Shown: positions 23,416 to 30,714, counted from the first letter of the stretch. The stretch: 34,949 nt of DNA from a bacterium (GCA_024641285.1 JAHEDH010000020.1:1-34949); one strand, 5' to 3'. A program made the numbers and translations. The notes: a model not told the origin generated them from the sequence alone.

Positions 23416-25128
23416 TCATGGGGCCACCACGGTCTTGCCGGGGGCGACGATGACCTCGTCATTGCTGCCGCCGGACGGGATCATCGGGAACACCATCTCC
23501 TCGGGGTCGACCACGAATTCCACGACGACCGGCCGGTCGTCGATGGCGAGCGACCTCTCGATCGCCGGGGCGACCTCGTCGGGCGTCGTGGCCCTGATCC
23601 CTGCGCAACCCATGGCCTCGGCGAGCATGACGTAATCGACCTTGGATCCGAGCTGGCTGGCGGAGTACCGCTCGTTGTAGAACAGGCGTTGCCACTGGGT
23701 GACCATGCCGTAGACGGAGTTGTTCATCACGGCGATCTTGACCGGGATGCCCTCCTCGGCGGCGGTGATCAGCTCCTGGCTGGTCATCTGGAAGCAGCCG
23801 TCGCCGTCGATGGCGTACACGAGCTCGTCCGGCTTGCCGACGGCGGCTCCGATCGCCGCAGGGACGGCGAACCCCATCGTGCCGAGCCCCCCGGAGTTGA
23901 TCCACTTGCGCGGGTCGTCGAACTTCCAGAACTGCGACGTCCACATCTGGTGCTGGCCCACCCCTGCCACGACGATGGCGTCTCCGCCGGTGATCCGGTG
24001 GATCTCCTCGACGACGTACTGCTGCTTGATCGGGCCGTCGGGCTGCTGGTCGTAGCTGAGCGGGTGCTCACGCTGCCAGGTTCGGATCTGTTCGATCCAG
24101 TCGGTGCGATCGGGCTGCTGACGGCTGCCCCATGCCTCGACGAGTTGTTCGAGGACGCGCCTGGCGTCGCCGACGATGGGGACTTCGGGAGTCCGCACCT
24201 TGCCGATTTCGGCGGGGTCGACGTCGACGTGAACGACCTGTGCCGATGGTGCGAACTTGGTCGGGTCTCCGGTCACCCGGTCGTCGAACCGGACGCCGAC
24301 GGCGATGAGGAGGTCGGACTTCTGGATCGCCGTGATTGCGGTATACGTGCCATGCATACCTGGCATGCCCATCGCCAGGGGATGAGAGTCCGGGAAGCAG
24401 CCGCGTCCCATCAGTGTCGTCGTGACCGGGATCCCCGTGCGGTTGGCGAGTTCGAGCAGCGCCTCGGATCCTCCGGCTTTGATCACTCCGCCACCCACGT
24501 ACAGCACGGGCCGTCGGGCGTTGGCCATCAGCTCGACCGCTTCCTTCACTCGCCGGGGGTGGCCGTCGACGGTCGGTCGATAGCCCGGCAGATCCAGTTC
24601 GGTCGCAGCCGAGTGCCACGTCATCTGGGCGTTGAGGATGTCCTTGGGAACATCGATGAGGACCGGGCCGGGGCGACCGGTGGCGGCGATGTGAAATGCC
24701 TCGTGTACGACGTCGGGGAGGTCATCAGGATTGGTGACGAAGTAGTTGTGCTTGGTCGCCGGCATGGTGATGCCGGTCGTGTAGGCCTCCTGAAAGGCAT
24801 CGTTGCCGACCGCCCACGTCGGGACCTGGCCGGTGATCGCCACGATCGGAACGGAGTCCATGAGGGCGTCGGCGAGCGGCGTCACCAGATTCGTGGCGCC
24901 GGGTCCGGAGGTGGCGATGCAGACGCCGACCCTTCCCGTTGCCCAGGCGTAGCCCTCGGCCATGTGGCCTGCGCCCTGCTCATGGCGGGCCAGCACGTGC
25001 CGGATCGAGGAGTCGAGCAGCGGATCGTAGAGCGGAAGGATGGCACCTCCCGGTACGCCGAACGCAACGTCGACGTCTTCGGCCTCGAGGGCCTTGATCA
25101 GTGCTTCTGCTCCGCTGATGGTGCTCAT
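23416..25128 (-). CDS. ilvB: acetolactate synthase large (catalytic) subunit
   Basis: 570 residues. This ThDP-dependent enzyme condenses pyruvate with pyruvate or 2-oxobutyrate. The N-terminal PYR domain has EDVDVAFGVPGGAILPLYDPLL and the catalytic-glutamate region RHEQGAGHMAEGYAWATGRVGVCIATSGPGATNLVTPLADA. The central domain has VGVRFDDRVTGDPTKFAP. The ThDP signature is GTMGFAVPAAIGAAVGKPDELVYAIDGDGCFQMTSQELITA...VKIAVMNNSVYGMV. ATG 25128 has GGAGA 6 nt upstream and marks the start of homology; a longer frame to 25242 would run through the attenuator. First structural gene of ilvBNC-leuA-leuB, preceded by a roughly 170-nt attenuator leader. Confidence 0.97.
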   Translation of the reverse strand: MSTISGAEALIKALEAEDVDVAFGVPGGAILPLYDPLLDSSIRHVLARHEQGAGHMAEGYAWATGRVGVCIATSGPGATNLVTPLADALMDSVPIVAITGQVPTWAVGNDAFQEAYTTGITMPATKHNYFVTNPDDLPDVVHEAFHIAATGRPGPVLIDVPKDILNAQMTWHSAATELDLPGYRPTVDGHPRRVKEAVELMANARRPVLYVGGGVIKAGGSEALLELANRTGIPVTTTLMGRGCFPDSHPLAMGMPGMHGTYTAITAIQKSDLLIAVGVRFDDRVTGDPTKFAPSAQVVHVDVDPAEIGKVRTPEVPIVGDARRVLEQLVEAWGSRQQPDRTDWIEQIRTWQREHPLSYDQQPDGPIKQQYVVEEIHRITGGDAIVVAGVGQHQMWTSQFWKFDDPRKWINSGGLGTMGFAVPAAIGAAVGKPDELVYAIDGDGCFQMTSQELITAAEEGIPVKIAVMNNSVYGMVTQWQRLFYNERYSASQLGSKVDYVMLAEAMGCAGIRATTPDEVAPAIERSLAIDDRPVVVEFVVDPEEMVFPMIPSGGSNDEVIVAPGKTVVAP

Positions 25129-25200
25129 GTTGGTCTCCGGGTTCGTCCGGTCGTTTCCGTCGGTTTGGTTGTGTGTCGAGTGGGCAATTCTGGTGTGGGC

Positions 25201-25227
25201 AAAAACAAACCCTCCCGTTGGGGAGGG
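25201..25227 (-). terminator. ilvB leader terminator (attenuator)
   Basis: Minus strand: CCCTCCC, loop CAAC, GGGAGGG, then TTTGTTTTT. It is a perfect 7-bp GC stem followed by a U-rich tail, a textbook intrinsic terminator 72 nt upstream of the ilvB start and downstream of the leader peptide. It is the only convincing intrinsic terminator found in the window. Confidence 0.92.
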
Positions 25228-25233
25228 CAGGTG

Positions 25234-25266
25234 AGCGCACACGCCGGGTCTGGGGGCGTGAGCGCT
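25234..25266 (-). promoter_or_regulatory. leader hairpin (1:2 structure) of the ilvB attenuator
   Basis: Minus strand: AGCGCTCACGCC, 9-nt loop, GGCGTGTGCGCT; 11 of 12 positions pair. Its 5' arm overlaps the leader-peptide stop codon (25265-25267), so a ribosome at the end of the peptide would melt it. This is the expected place for the pause or protector hairpin before the terminator. The alternative antiterminator pairing is not clear by eye. Confidence 0.7.
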
Positions 25267-25294
25267 AGGGAAGTACGAGAATGGTGGATTGCAT
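25265..25294 (-). CDS. ilv leader peptide MQSTILVLP
   Basis: A nine-codon ORF, ATG CAA TCC ACC ATT CTC GTA CTT CCC TAG, with Ile-Leu-Val-Leu in a row. It lies between a strong promoter and an intrinsic terminator upstream of ilvB. Ribosome stalling at these codons when Ile-, Leu- or Val-tRNA is uncharged would control termination. Actinobacterial ilvB leaders are known to carry an ILVL-type run. The start is about 4-5 nt from the predicted transcription start and has no SD, so it may be read as a near-leaderless message. Confidence 0.88.
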   Translation of the reverse strand: MQSTILVLP

Positions 25295-25305
25295 GTGAGG
25301 ATGCG

Positions 25306-25334
25306 ATTATGGCGGGGACGTTCCGATCAGTCAA
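25306..25334 (-). promoter_or_regulatory. promoter of the ilvBNC-leuAB operon
   Basis: Minus strand TTGACT (25329-25334), exactly 17 nt, CATAAT (25306-25311): five of six matches to each consensus hexamer, the best sigma-70-type promoter in the window. The predicted start is near 25299, giving a roughly 170-nt leader that contains the peptide, hairpin and terminator. Confidence 0.85.
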
Positions 25335-25355
25335 CTGCGGGTGGTCTCGGTGACG

Positions 25356-25377
25356 GTGTCCGGAGGGTTCCGGACAC
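25356..25377. promoter_or_regulatory. perfect dyad between ilvB promoter and NADH dehydrogenase gene
   Basis: GTGTCCGGA, GGGT, TCCGGACAC: a 9-bp perfect inverted repeat. It lies 22 bp upstream of the ilvB -35 and 27 bp before the divergent NADH dehydrogenase start. It could be an operator serving either or both genes, or a hairpin in the NADH dehydrogenase 5' UTR. No cognate regulator is in the window. Confidence 0.5.
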
Positions 25378-25403
25378 ATGAGCGATGAGGGGACGGACAC
25401 GAG

Positions 25404-26642
25404 ATGAGTGACAAACCACGGGTGCTGATCGTCGGCGGAGGCTACGGCGGAGCCACAGTGGCGCGGCGTCTCGGTGACGCCGTCGACGTCACGTTGATCT
25501 CCCACGACAATTTCCTGCTCTCGACTCCCATGCTGGCGGAAGTCGCCGCCGGCTACCTCGATCCGAGGCACATCGTCACCCCGCTTCGCGATCTGTGCCC
25601 GCACGCCACTGTCATCCAGGGGCGGGTCGATGCGGTGGACGTGGACGCCGTCTCGGTGACGGTCGAGGGACCGTTCGGCGCAGGCAATCGAACCTTCTCG
25701 GGGGATGTGCTCGTGGTGGCGCTCGGAGCAGTGCCGGCCGATTTCGGGATCGAAGGTGTCGCCGAGCATGCCATCGACTTCAAGACGATCAGCGACGCCT
25801 TGGCCATCCGCAACCAGGTGCTGGCGGCGCTCGAGGGAACTGCGGTCTCCGACGATCCCCGGTTGACCCGAACCGTGGTCGTCGGAGCCGGATATTCCGG
25901 GGCCGAGTTGGCCGCCGCACTCTCCGACTTCGTCCACGAGGCCGCCGAGACGTATTTCGGTTCGTCGGTGGTTCCCGAGGTGATCCTCGTGGATGCGGTC
26001 GACCGAGTGACCCCTGCGTTGAGCGAGAGGCTCTCGGCGGCGGCGGCGGCACAGTTGGCCGAGCGCCGGGTCGAGATGCGCCTCGGCAAGAAGGTCGCTT
26101 CGGTCGATGCCGGGGGACTGACGTTGGAAGACGGCGGGAGGATCGATGCGTCGACCGTGGTCTGGGCGGCCGGGGTGCGGCCCAACCCGCTCATCGAGAC
26201 TCTCGGTCTCCCAACCGAGCGGGGCCGGCTGGTCACCGATGGCAGGATGAAGGTCTCGGACACGGTGTTTGCGCTCGGTGACGTGGCGGCGGTTCCGGAC
26301 GGATCGGGTGCGGTGTCACCGCCGACCGCGCAGTTCGCCGTCAGGCAGGGCCGGTATCTGGGCGACAACCTCCCGAAGATCCTGATGGGTGAGACGGTGC
26401 CACGTTTCCGGTACCGGACTCTGGGCGAGCTCGTCTCGCTCGGTCACCACAACGCCGTCGGACGAGTGCTGCGGGTTCCGGTGTCGGGCCTGCCCGCGTG
26501 GTTCCTGTGGCGGACGTACTACCTCCTCCAGGTGCCGTCGCTCTTCCGTCGGGCGCGGATCGCATTCGACTGGACGCTGGACGTGATCTTCCCGCCCGAC
26601 ATCGCCTGGATCCCGACGTCGAGTGAGCGCCTCAGGCCGTAG
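25404..26642 (+). CDS. NAD(P)/FAD-dependent oxidoreductase, type II NADH dehydrogenase-like
   Basis: 412 residues. A single-subunit flavoprotein that probably passes electrons from NADH to quinone without pumping protons. The FAD-binding dinucleotide fold is at the N-terminus (PRVLIVGGGYGGATVARRL), with ISHDNFLLSTPMLAEVAAGYLDPRHI near the flavin. The second Rossmann fold for NADH is RTVVVGAGYSGAELAAAL (about 155-172). FAD is closed by VFALGDVAAVPDGSG followed by PPTAQFAVRQGRYLGDNL. The hydrophobic and basic C-terminus (PAWFLWRTYYLLQVPSLFRRARIAFDW) fits peripheral membrane attachment. It is divergent from the ilv operon. The electron acceptor is inferred from family only. Confidence 0.88.
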   Translation: MSDKPRVLIVGGGYGGATVARRLGDAVDVTLISHDNFLLSTPMLAEVAAGYLDPRHIVTPLRDLCPHATVIQGRVDAVDVDAVSVTVEGPFGAGNRTFSGDVLVVALGAVPADFGIEGVAEHAIDFKTISDALAIRNQVLAALEGTAVSDDPRLTRTVVVGAGYSGAELAAALSDFVHEAAETYFGSSVVPEVILVDAVDRVTPALSERLSAAAAAQLAERRVEMRLGKKVASVDAGGLTLEDGGRIDASTVVWAAGVRPNPLIETLGLPTERGRLVTDGRMKVSDTVFALGDVAAVPDGSGAVSPPTAQFAVRQGRYLGDNLPKILMGETVPRFRYRTLGELVSLGHHNAVGRVLRVPVSGLPAWFLWRTYYLLQVPSLFRRARIAFDWTLDVIFPPDIAWIPTSSERLRP

Positions 26643-26668
26643 CTCGCGAATCTGTCACACCCCCCGGA

Positions 26669-26674
26669 TACGTT
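26669..26674 (+). promoter_or_regulatory. leaderless -10 element
   Basis: TACGTT ends 6 nt before ATG 26681 and there is no SD. This is the same arrangement as at 5318, 27473 and 30865. Confidence 0.4.
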
Positions 26675-26680
26675 GTCCCC

Positions 26681-26905
26681 ATGTTGATCGATTGTGATAC
26701 GTGCCTCATGCGTGAGACGACCACGTGCCGTGATTGCGTGGTGATGGTGCTCTTCTCCGACGGCCCGCTGGAACTCGATGGCGACGAGCGCGCCGCCATC
26801 GACACGCTCGCCGACGCCGGTCTGGTCCCGCGGCTTCGGCTGGTCACCGAAGACGGGTCTGGCGGCCCGGATACCGGTGAGGCCCGCGATGCTGCATCGG
26901 CGTGA
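26681..26905 (+). CDS. small Cys-rich conserved protein, unknown function
   Basis: 74 residues. The N-terminus MLIDCDTCLMRETTTCRDCVVMVLF carries two CxxC pairs (Cys5/Cys8 and Cys16/Cys19) that could bind zinc or iron. A short alpha/beta part follows (DGDERAAIDTLADAGLVPRLRLV), then a disordered tail. Small proteins of this shape occur widely in actinobacteria without an assigned role. It follows the NADH dehydrogenase by 38 nt but appears to have its own leaderless start. Confidence 0.7.
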   Translation: MLIDCDTCLMRETTTCRDCVVMVLFSDGPLELDGDERAAIDTLADAGLVPRLRLVTEDGSGGPDTGEARDAASA

Positions 26906-26932
26906 GATCGTCTGACCGCGAGATCGCCTGAC
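26904..26932 (+). repeat. 13-bp direct repeat at the gene end
   Basis: GAGATCGTCTGAC (26904-26916) and GAGATCGCCTGAC (26920-26932) are 16 bp apart and 12 of 13 identical. The first overlaps the stop codon of the Cys-rich protein gene. Function unknown. Confidence 0.5.
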
Positions 26933-27010
26933 GTGGGGTCGATGGCCGGGCGGAACCGGGTGTCATCGACCCCACCGGGTGGGCGTCACGGAGGATGGGT
27001 CGATCGACCC
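26933..27010. promoter_or_regulatory. two inverted pairs of GGGTCGAT upstream of the pilin gene
   Basis: GTGGGGTCGATG (26933-26944) and CATCGACCCCAC (26964-26975) are a perfect 12-bp inverted repeat around 19 nt. A second pair is fused into the 14-bp perfect palindrome GGGTCGATCGACCC (26997-27010). Four half-sites therefore precede the pilin -10-like TACGTT at 27034. They look like regulator binding sites; the first pair could also act as a hairpin ending the upstream transcript. Confidence 0.55.
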
Positions 27011-27058
27011 GTGGTGACCTTTCTGGTCATGGCTACGTTGATCGACGGAGGTAGGAAT

Positions 27059-27229
27059 ATGGGCAAGTGGGCAATGTTTCGTTCAGACGACCCCGAGCGG
27101 GGGGCCGCGTTGGCCGAGTGGGGTTTGTTGGTCGTGTTGATCGCCGTCGTGGCGATGCTCGCGCTGACACTGGCCGGCGAGGAGGTCTCGGGGATGTACT
27201 CCGACATCGCCAGCTCCATCAACGTCTAG
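27059..27229 (+). CDS. Flp/Fap-type pilin
   Basis: 56 residues: a short basic and polar leader (MGKWAMFRSDDPERG), then the type IVb pilin hydrophobic core AALAEWGLLVVLIAVVAMLALTLAG, with Glu at +5 after the probable G|A prepilin peptidase site. The position after Glu is Trp instead of the usual Tyr. The tail is EEVSGMYSDIASSINV. A strong SD (GGAGGT, 27047-27052) fixes ATG 27059. No tad/cpa assembly genes are in the window, so this is an orphan pilin here. Its last codons are part of a perfect 47-bp tandem duplication. Confidence 0.85.
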   Translation: MGKWAMFRSDDPERGAALAEWGLLVVLIAVVAMLALTLAGEEVSGMYSDIASSINV

Positions 27230-27317
27230 GCGGGGCGTGATGTGGGAGCTGGTTCGCCAGCTCCATCAACGTCTAGGCGGGGCGTGATGTGGGAGCTGGT
27301 TCGCCGGCTCCATCAAC
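27207..27317 (+). repeat. 47-bp tandem duplication including the pilin 3' end
   Basis: Units 27207-27253 and 27254-27300 are identical over all 47 bases. A third partial unit (27301-27317) has one mismatch in 17. Unit 1 contains the last six sense codons and TAG of the pilin gene. Within each unit CCAGCTCC and GGAGCTGG form an 8-bp stem, so the duplication also repeats a stem-loop just after the gene. Confidence 0.9.
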
Positions 27318-27445
27318 AAGGCGAGCTGTGGTGTGGGTTGCTCGTGTCTTCACATCGAGCCGCGCACCCCGAGCCGTGAGATTGCGCGATTTCGGTGACG
27401 AACTCGATTCCGTGGGGCTACGGGCCCGGGTTCGTCGGCCGAACT

Positions 27446-27478
27446 GACTACGGCACCTGCTAGGAGGTGCCGTAGTCT
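27446..27478 (+). promoter_or_regulatory. perfect 13-bp dyad overlapping the queG -10
   Basis: GACTACGGCACCT, GCTAGG, AGGTGCCGTAGTC: a 13-bp perfect inverted repeat. TAGTCT (27473-27478), the candidate -10 lying 7 nt before GTG 27486, overlaps the right arm. It is either an operator across the queG promoter or a terminator hairpin for the pilin transcript without a T-tract. Confidence 0.6.
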
Positions 27479-27485
27479 CGTTTCG

Positions 27486-28589
27486 GTGGACACCGCTGCG
27501 ATCCTCGCAACAGCTCGGGACTTCGGGATCGACCGTGCCGGCGTGTGCAGCGTCGAGCCGTTCGAGGACGTCCGCCTCGAGATCGAACACAGGAAGGCGG
27601 CGGGGTTGTCGGATCGGCTCGGGTTCACGTTCACCGATCCCGACCGTTCCACCGACGTCACCCGCTCGTATCCATGGGCTCAGCGGCTCGTCGTCGGCGC
27701 CCGTGCCTATCTGCCCGAGGCGGGACACCCCGGGCCCGGAGCCGAAGGAAGGGGCCGGATCGCTCGCTTTGCGACCGAGGACCACTACGAGCCGCTTCGG
27801 CTCGCACTCGATCGACTCGCTGCACTCCTGCGCGACGAGGGCCACGAAGCGGATGTCCTGGTCGACGACAACCGTCTCGTCGACCGGGCGGCCGCCGTCC
27901 GGGCTGGATTGGGATGGTGGGGAAAGAACACCATGGTGCTGGCCAATCGGCTCGGGCCGTGGATCCTGCTCGGCTCGGTCGTGACGTCGGCGCAATTGGA
28001 CACGACGCCGATGGATCAGCGGTCGTGTGGGACCTGCTCCGCCTGTCTCCCCGCATGCCCGACCGGCGCCCTGATCGCGCCCGGCATCCTCGACGCCCGG
28101 CGGTGCATCGCCGCCATGCTCCAGCAGCGCGGGCCGCTTCCCACCGAGTTCCGCGAACAGATCGGCGACCGGATCTACGGATGTGACGACTGTCTCGATG
28201 CCTGTCCACCCGGGTCCCGGCTACACGCGGCGTCGACGTCGCATGCTGGACGAGAAGATGTCGTCGCGCTGCTCGGACTCACCGACCCCGAGCTCGATGC
28301 TCGGTTCGACCGTTTCTACGTGCCGGGGCGGAAGATGCGGTACATCCGCCGCAACCTCCTCGTCGTGCTCGGCAACGTCGGCGGGCGGAGGGCAGTGCCG
28401 TTACTGGCCGAGTATGCCCGCAGCGACGACGCCCTCCTCGTCGAGCACGCCATCTGGGCGCTCGGCCGGATCGGCGGTCCGGAAGCTCTTTCGGTGCTCG
28501 AGTCGATCGACGCGACGGCGCTCGACCAAGACGGCGCTGGGAGCCTTCAGTCTGCCTTGACGAGGTTCGACGCGCCCATCGGGAAGTAG
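27486..28589 (+). CDS. queG: epoxyqueuosine reductase
   Basis: 367 residues. It performs the last step of queuosine synthesis, reducing epoxyqueuosine in tRNA with cobalamin and iron-sulfur clusters. The N-terminal B12-binding region includes VDDNRLVDRAAAVRAGLGWWGKNTMVL. The first 4Fe-4S motif is CGTCSACLPACP (residues 181-192), and the second includes CDDCLDACP (about 233-241). A HEAT-like C-terminal domain follows (RAVPLLAEYARSDDALLVEHAIWALGRIGG). The start is GTG 27486, leaderless-looking. The 3' end overlaps the convergent glgP coding region by 43 bp. Confidence 0.94.
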   Translation: MDTAAILATARDFGIDRAGVCSVEPFEDVRLEIEHRKAAGLSDRLGFTFTDPDRSTDVTRSYPWAQRLVVGARAYLPEAGHPGPGAEGRGRIARFATEDHYEPLRLALDRLAALLRDEGHEADVLVDDNRLVDRAAAVRAGLGWWGKNTMVLANRLGPWILLGSVVTSAQLDTTPMDQRSCGTCSACLPACPTGALIAPGILDARRCIAAMLQQRGPLPTEFREQIGDRIYGCDDCLDACPPGSRLHAASTSHAGREDVVALLGLTDPELDARFDRFYVPGRKMRYIRRNLLVVLGNVGGRRAVPLLAEYARSDDALLVEHAIWALGRIGGPEALSVLESIDATALDQDGAGSLQSALTRFDAPIGK

Positions 28590-30691
28590 GCGAGGTCGCA
28601 GTAATCGGCGACCATCCGGTGCGTCGAGAACGCCAGGATCGACGACGCGATCGCCTCCCGCATGACTTCGATCCAGCCCGCCGACAGGCCCGTCTCGGGG
28701 TCCAGGTCGTAATAGAGGGGAGCCACTTGATCGGCGAGCACCTCGTAGAACTCGTGGGCGTCCCGGTTGTCGGCACCCTCGTAATCCGGATTGGCCTCGC
28801 CATGCCCGAACGCCCAGCCGTTCCTGCCGTTGAACCCCTCGATCCACCATCCGTCGAGCACAGACAAGTTGGGAACGCCGTTGATCGCCGCCTTCATGCC
28901 GGAGGTTCCCGATGCCTCCATCGGGGGACGCGGGTTGTTGACCCAGACGTCTACCCCCTGGACGAGGAATCGGGCGACCCTGGCGTCGTAGTCCTCGAGG
29001 ACATAGACGTGGCCGCGGAAGTCGTCGGACCTCGACAACTCCGACAGCTCTCGAATGAAGGCCTGGCCCAGCTTGTCGGCGGGGTGCGCCTTGCCGGCAA
29101 ACACGATCTGGATCGGGCGCTCGGGGTTGGTCAGGATGTGGTGGAGCCGGCCGCGATCCCGGAACATCAGAGTGGCCCGCTTGTACGTGGCGAAGCGGCG
29201 GGCGAACCCGAGCGTGAGCCGGTCTGCGGGCAGCATCGAATCCACCGCCCGGAGCTCATCGGGTGAAGCGCCGTGACGAGCCATCTGCGACCGGAGCCTG
29301 CCCCGGGCGAACCTGGAGAGGATCTCCTTTCGACCTTGATGGGCGTTCCAGATCATCTCGTCGGGAAGCTCCCGCGCCTGTTCGAGCAGGGACGGGTTCT
29401 CCAGGAGCTTCGTCGGCCACGAGCGGCCGAGCGCCCTACTGAGCATCCTTCCGCCATCCCGTCCCAGCCAGGTCGGCGTGTGTACCCCGTTCGTCACATG
29501 CGCGGCAGGTCCGCCGATCAGGTGTTGCCAGCTCTCGGTCGAGACCTCGCCGTGCTTCTTGGACACGCCGTTGACGATCGCCGAGGACCTGATCGCCAGC
29601 GCTCCGAGGTCGAACATCTCGATGCTGCCCTCTTCGGCGGACGCAAGGTCCAACAGTTCCGGCATCGAGAGCCCGAGCCTGGTCGCCCACGGCCCGAGGT
29701 ACTTCTCGGCGATCGAGCGGTGAAACGTCTCGTTCCCTGCAGGGACCGGGGTGTGGAGCGTGAACAGCGTCCGCGAGCGCAGCTTTTCGCGGGCTGCGTC
29801 GAGCGGCAGGCCGCGCTCCACCTCCAAGGCGGTCCGCTCCAGGTTCGACATCGCAGCGTGGCCCTCGTTGACGTGGAAGACGCTGGGCTCGATCCCGAGG
29901 GCATCGAGTGCGCGGACACCGCCGACGCCGAGGATCAACTCCTGGCAGAAGCGCATCTCGCGCCCCGAGACGTACAACTGGTGGGTGATCGGACGGTCGG
30001 AGACGGCGTTGTCGGGGATGTCGGTGTCGAGCAGGAGCAGCTCGGTGAGTCCGACGTCGAGTTTCCAGACAGCCACGATGACTTCTCGACCGGGAAGCTC
30101 GACCGACACCTTGAGCTGTCCGCCGCCCGGCCCCGCAACCGGGCGGACCGGCAGGTTCCTGACGTCGAGCGTGGGATAGATGTGCTGTTGGTTTCCGCTC
30201 GGGTCCACCTCTTGGCGGAAGTACCCGCGTCGGTAGAAGAGGCCCACGCCGACAAAGGGGATGCCCAGGTCGGATGCCGACTTGGCGTGGTCACCGGCGA
30301 GGATGCCGAGACCGCCGGAATAGAGGGGGAGGGACGGGTGCACTCCGAACTCGGTACAGAAATAGGCAACCGGGCCGTCGAGATCGGCGGCTTGGCGCTT
30401 CATCCAGGTCTCACGTCCCGACATGTACTTGTCGAAGGCGTGGACGGCGGCGTTGTAGGCGTCGTGCACGGCCTCGATCTGCTCCAGCTCGAGCCACTTC
30501 GAGCGGTCGAGCGTCGAGAGCACCTGGACCGGGTTGTGGTACTGCTCCCATGCGGAGGCGTCCAGTTGGACCCAGAGGCTGTGACCTTCCGGATGCCATG
30601 ACCACCAGAGGTTCTGGGCGAGGTCCACGACCCGTCCCAGACTCTGGGGCACAGGGAACTCGGCGTTCGGCAAGGTGGGAATACGTGACAT
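28547..30691 (-). CDS. glgP: alpha-glucan (glycogen) phosphorylase
   Basis: 714 residues, the short bacterial GT35 type with an N-terminal DUF3417 region. It releases glucose-1-phosphate from alpha-1,4-glucan using pyridoxal phosphate. Landmarks are YFCTEFGVHPSLPLYSGGLGILAGDHAKSASDLG (N-terminal active-site region), HVNEGHAAM, FARRFATYKRATL, and the PLP-lysine motif EASGTSGMKAAINGVPNLSVLDGWW. ATG 30691 (MSRIPTLPNAEFPVP) is preferred over the in-frame codon at 30787 because family homology starts there; no clear SD. Convergent with queG with overlapping 3' ends, divergent from ilvD. Confidence 0.94.
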   Translation of the reverse strand: MSRIPTLPNAEFPVPQSLGRVVDLAQNLWWSWHPEGHSLWVQLDASAWEQYHNPVQVLSTLDRSKWLELEQIEAVHDAYNAAVHAFDKYMSGRETWMKRQAADLDGPVAYFCTEFGVHPSLPLYSGGLGILAGDHAKSASDLGIPFVGVGLFYRRGYFRQEVDPSGNQQHIYPTLDVRNLPVRPVAGPGGGQLKVSVELPGREVIVAVWKLDVGLTELLLLDTDIPDNAVSDRPITHQLYVSGREMRFCQELILGVGGVRALDALGIEPSVFHVNEGHAAMSNLERTALEVERGLPLDAAREKLRSRTLFTLHTPVPAGNETFHRSIAEKYLGPWATRLGLSMPELLDLASAEEGSIEMFDLGALAIRSSAIVNGVSKKHGEVSTESWQHLIGGPAAHVTNGVHTPTWLGRDGGRMLSRALGRSWPTKLLENPSLLEQARELPDEMIWNAHQGRKEILSRFARGRLRSQMARHGASPDELRAVDSMLPADRLTLGFARRFATYKRATLMFRDRGRLHHILTNPERPIQIVFAGKAHPADKLGQAFIRELSELSRSDDFRGHVYVLEDYDARVARFLVQGVDVWVNNPRPPMEASGTSGMKAAINGVPNLSVLDGWWIEGFNGRNGWAFGHGEANPDYEGADNRDAHEFYEVLADQVAPLYYDLDPETGLSAGWIEVMREAIASSILAFSTHRMVADYCDLAYFPMGASNLVKAD

Positions 30692-30704
30692 CAGGGGGCT
30701 TTCT

Positions 30705-30714
30705 GAAAGCTTTC
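30705..30714. promoter_or_regulatory. GAAAGCTTTC operator-like palindrome upstream of glgP
   Basis: A perfect 10-bp palindrome GAAAGCTTTC, extended by overlapping copies (GCTTTC-T-GAAAGC on the left, TTTCGAAA on the right). It lies 14 bp before the glgP start, just downstream of a TATCGT -10-like element (30731-30736, minus). It resembles LacI-family operator cores such as GAAAGCGCTTTC. Control by a sugar-responsive repressor is inference. Confidence 0.4.

Noticed and set aside
25129-25242. N-terminal extension of IlvB to 25242
   Set aside because: It would translate through the attenuator terminator; homology and an SD begin at ATG 25128.
22948-25353. 801-codon open frame on the plus strand opposite ilvB/ilvN
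   Set aside because: A shadow of high-GC codon usage. It runs antisense through the full homology of ilvB and ilvN and through the attenuator; its translation is low-complexity Asp/Arg/His-rich with no domain.
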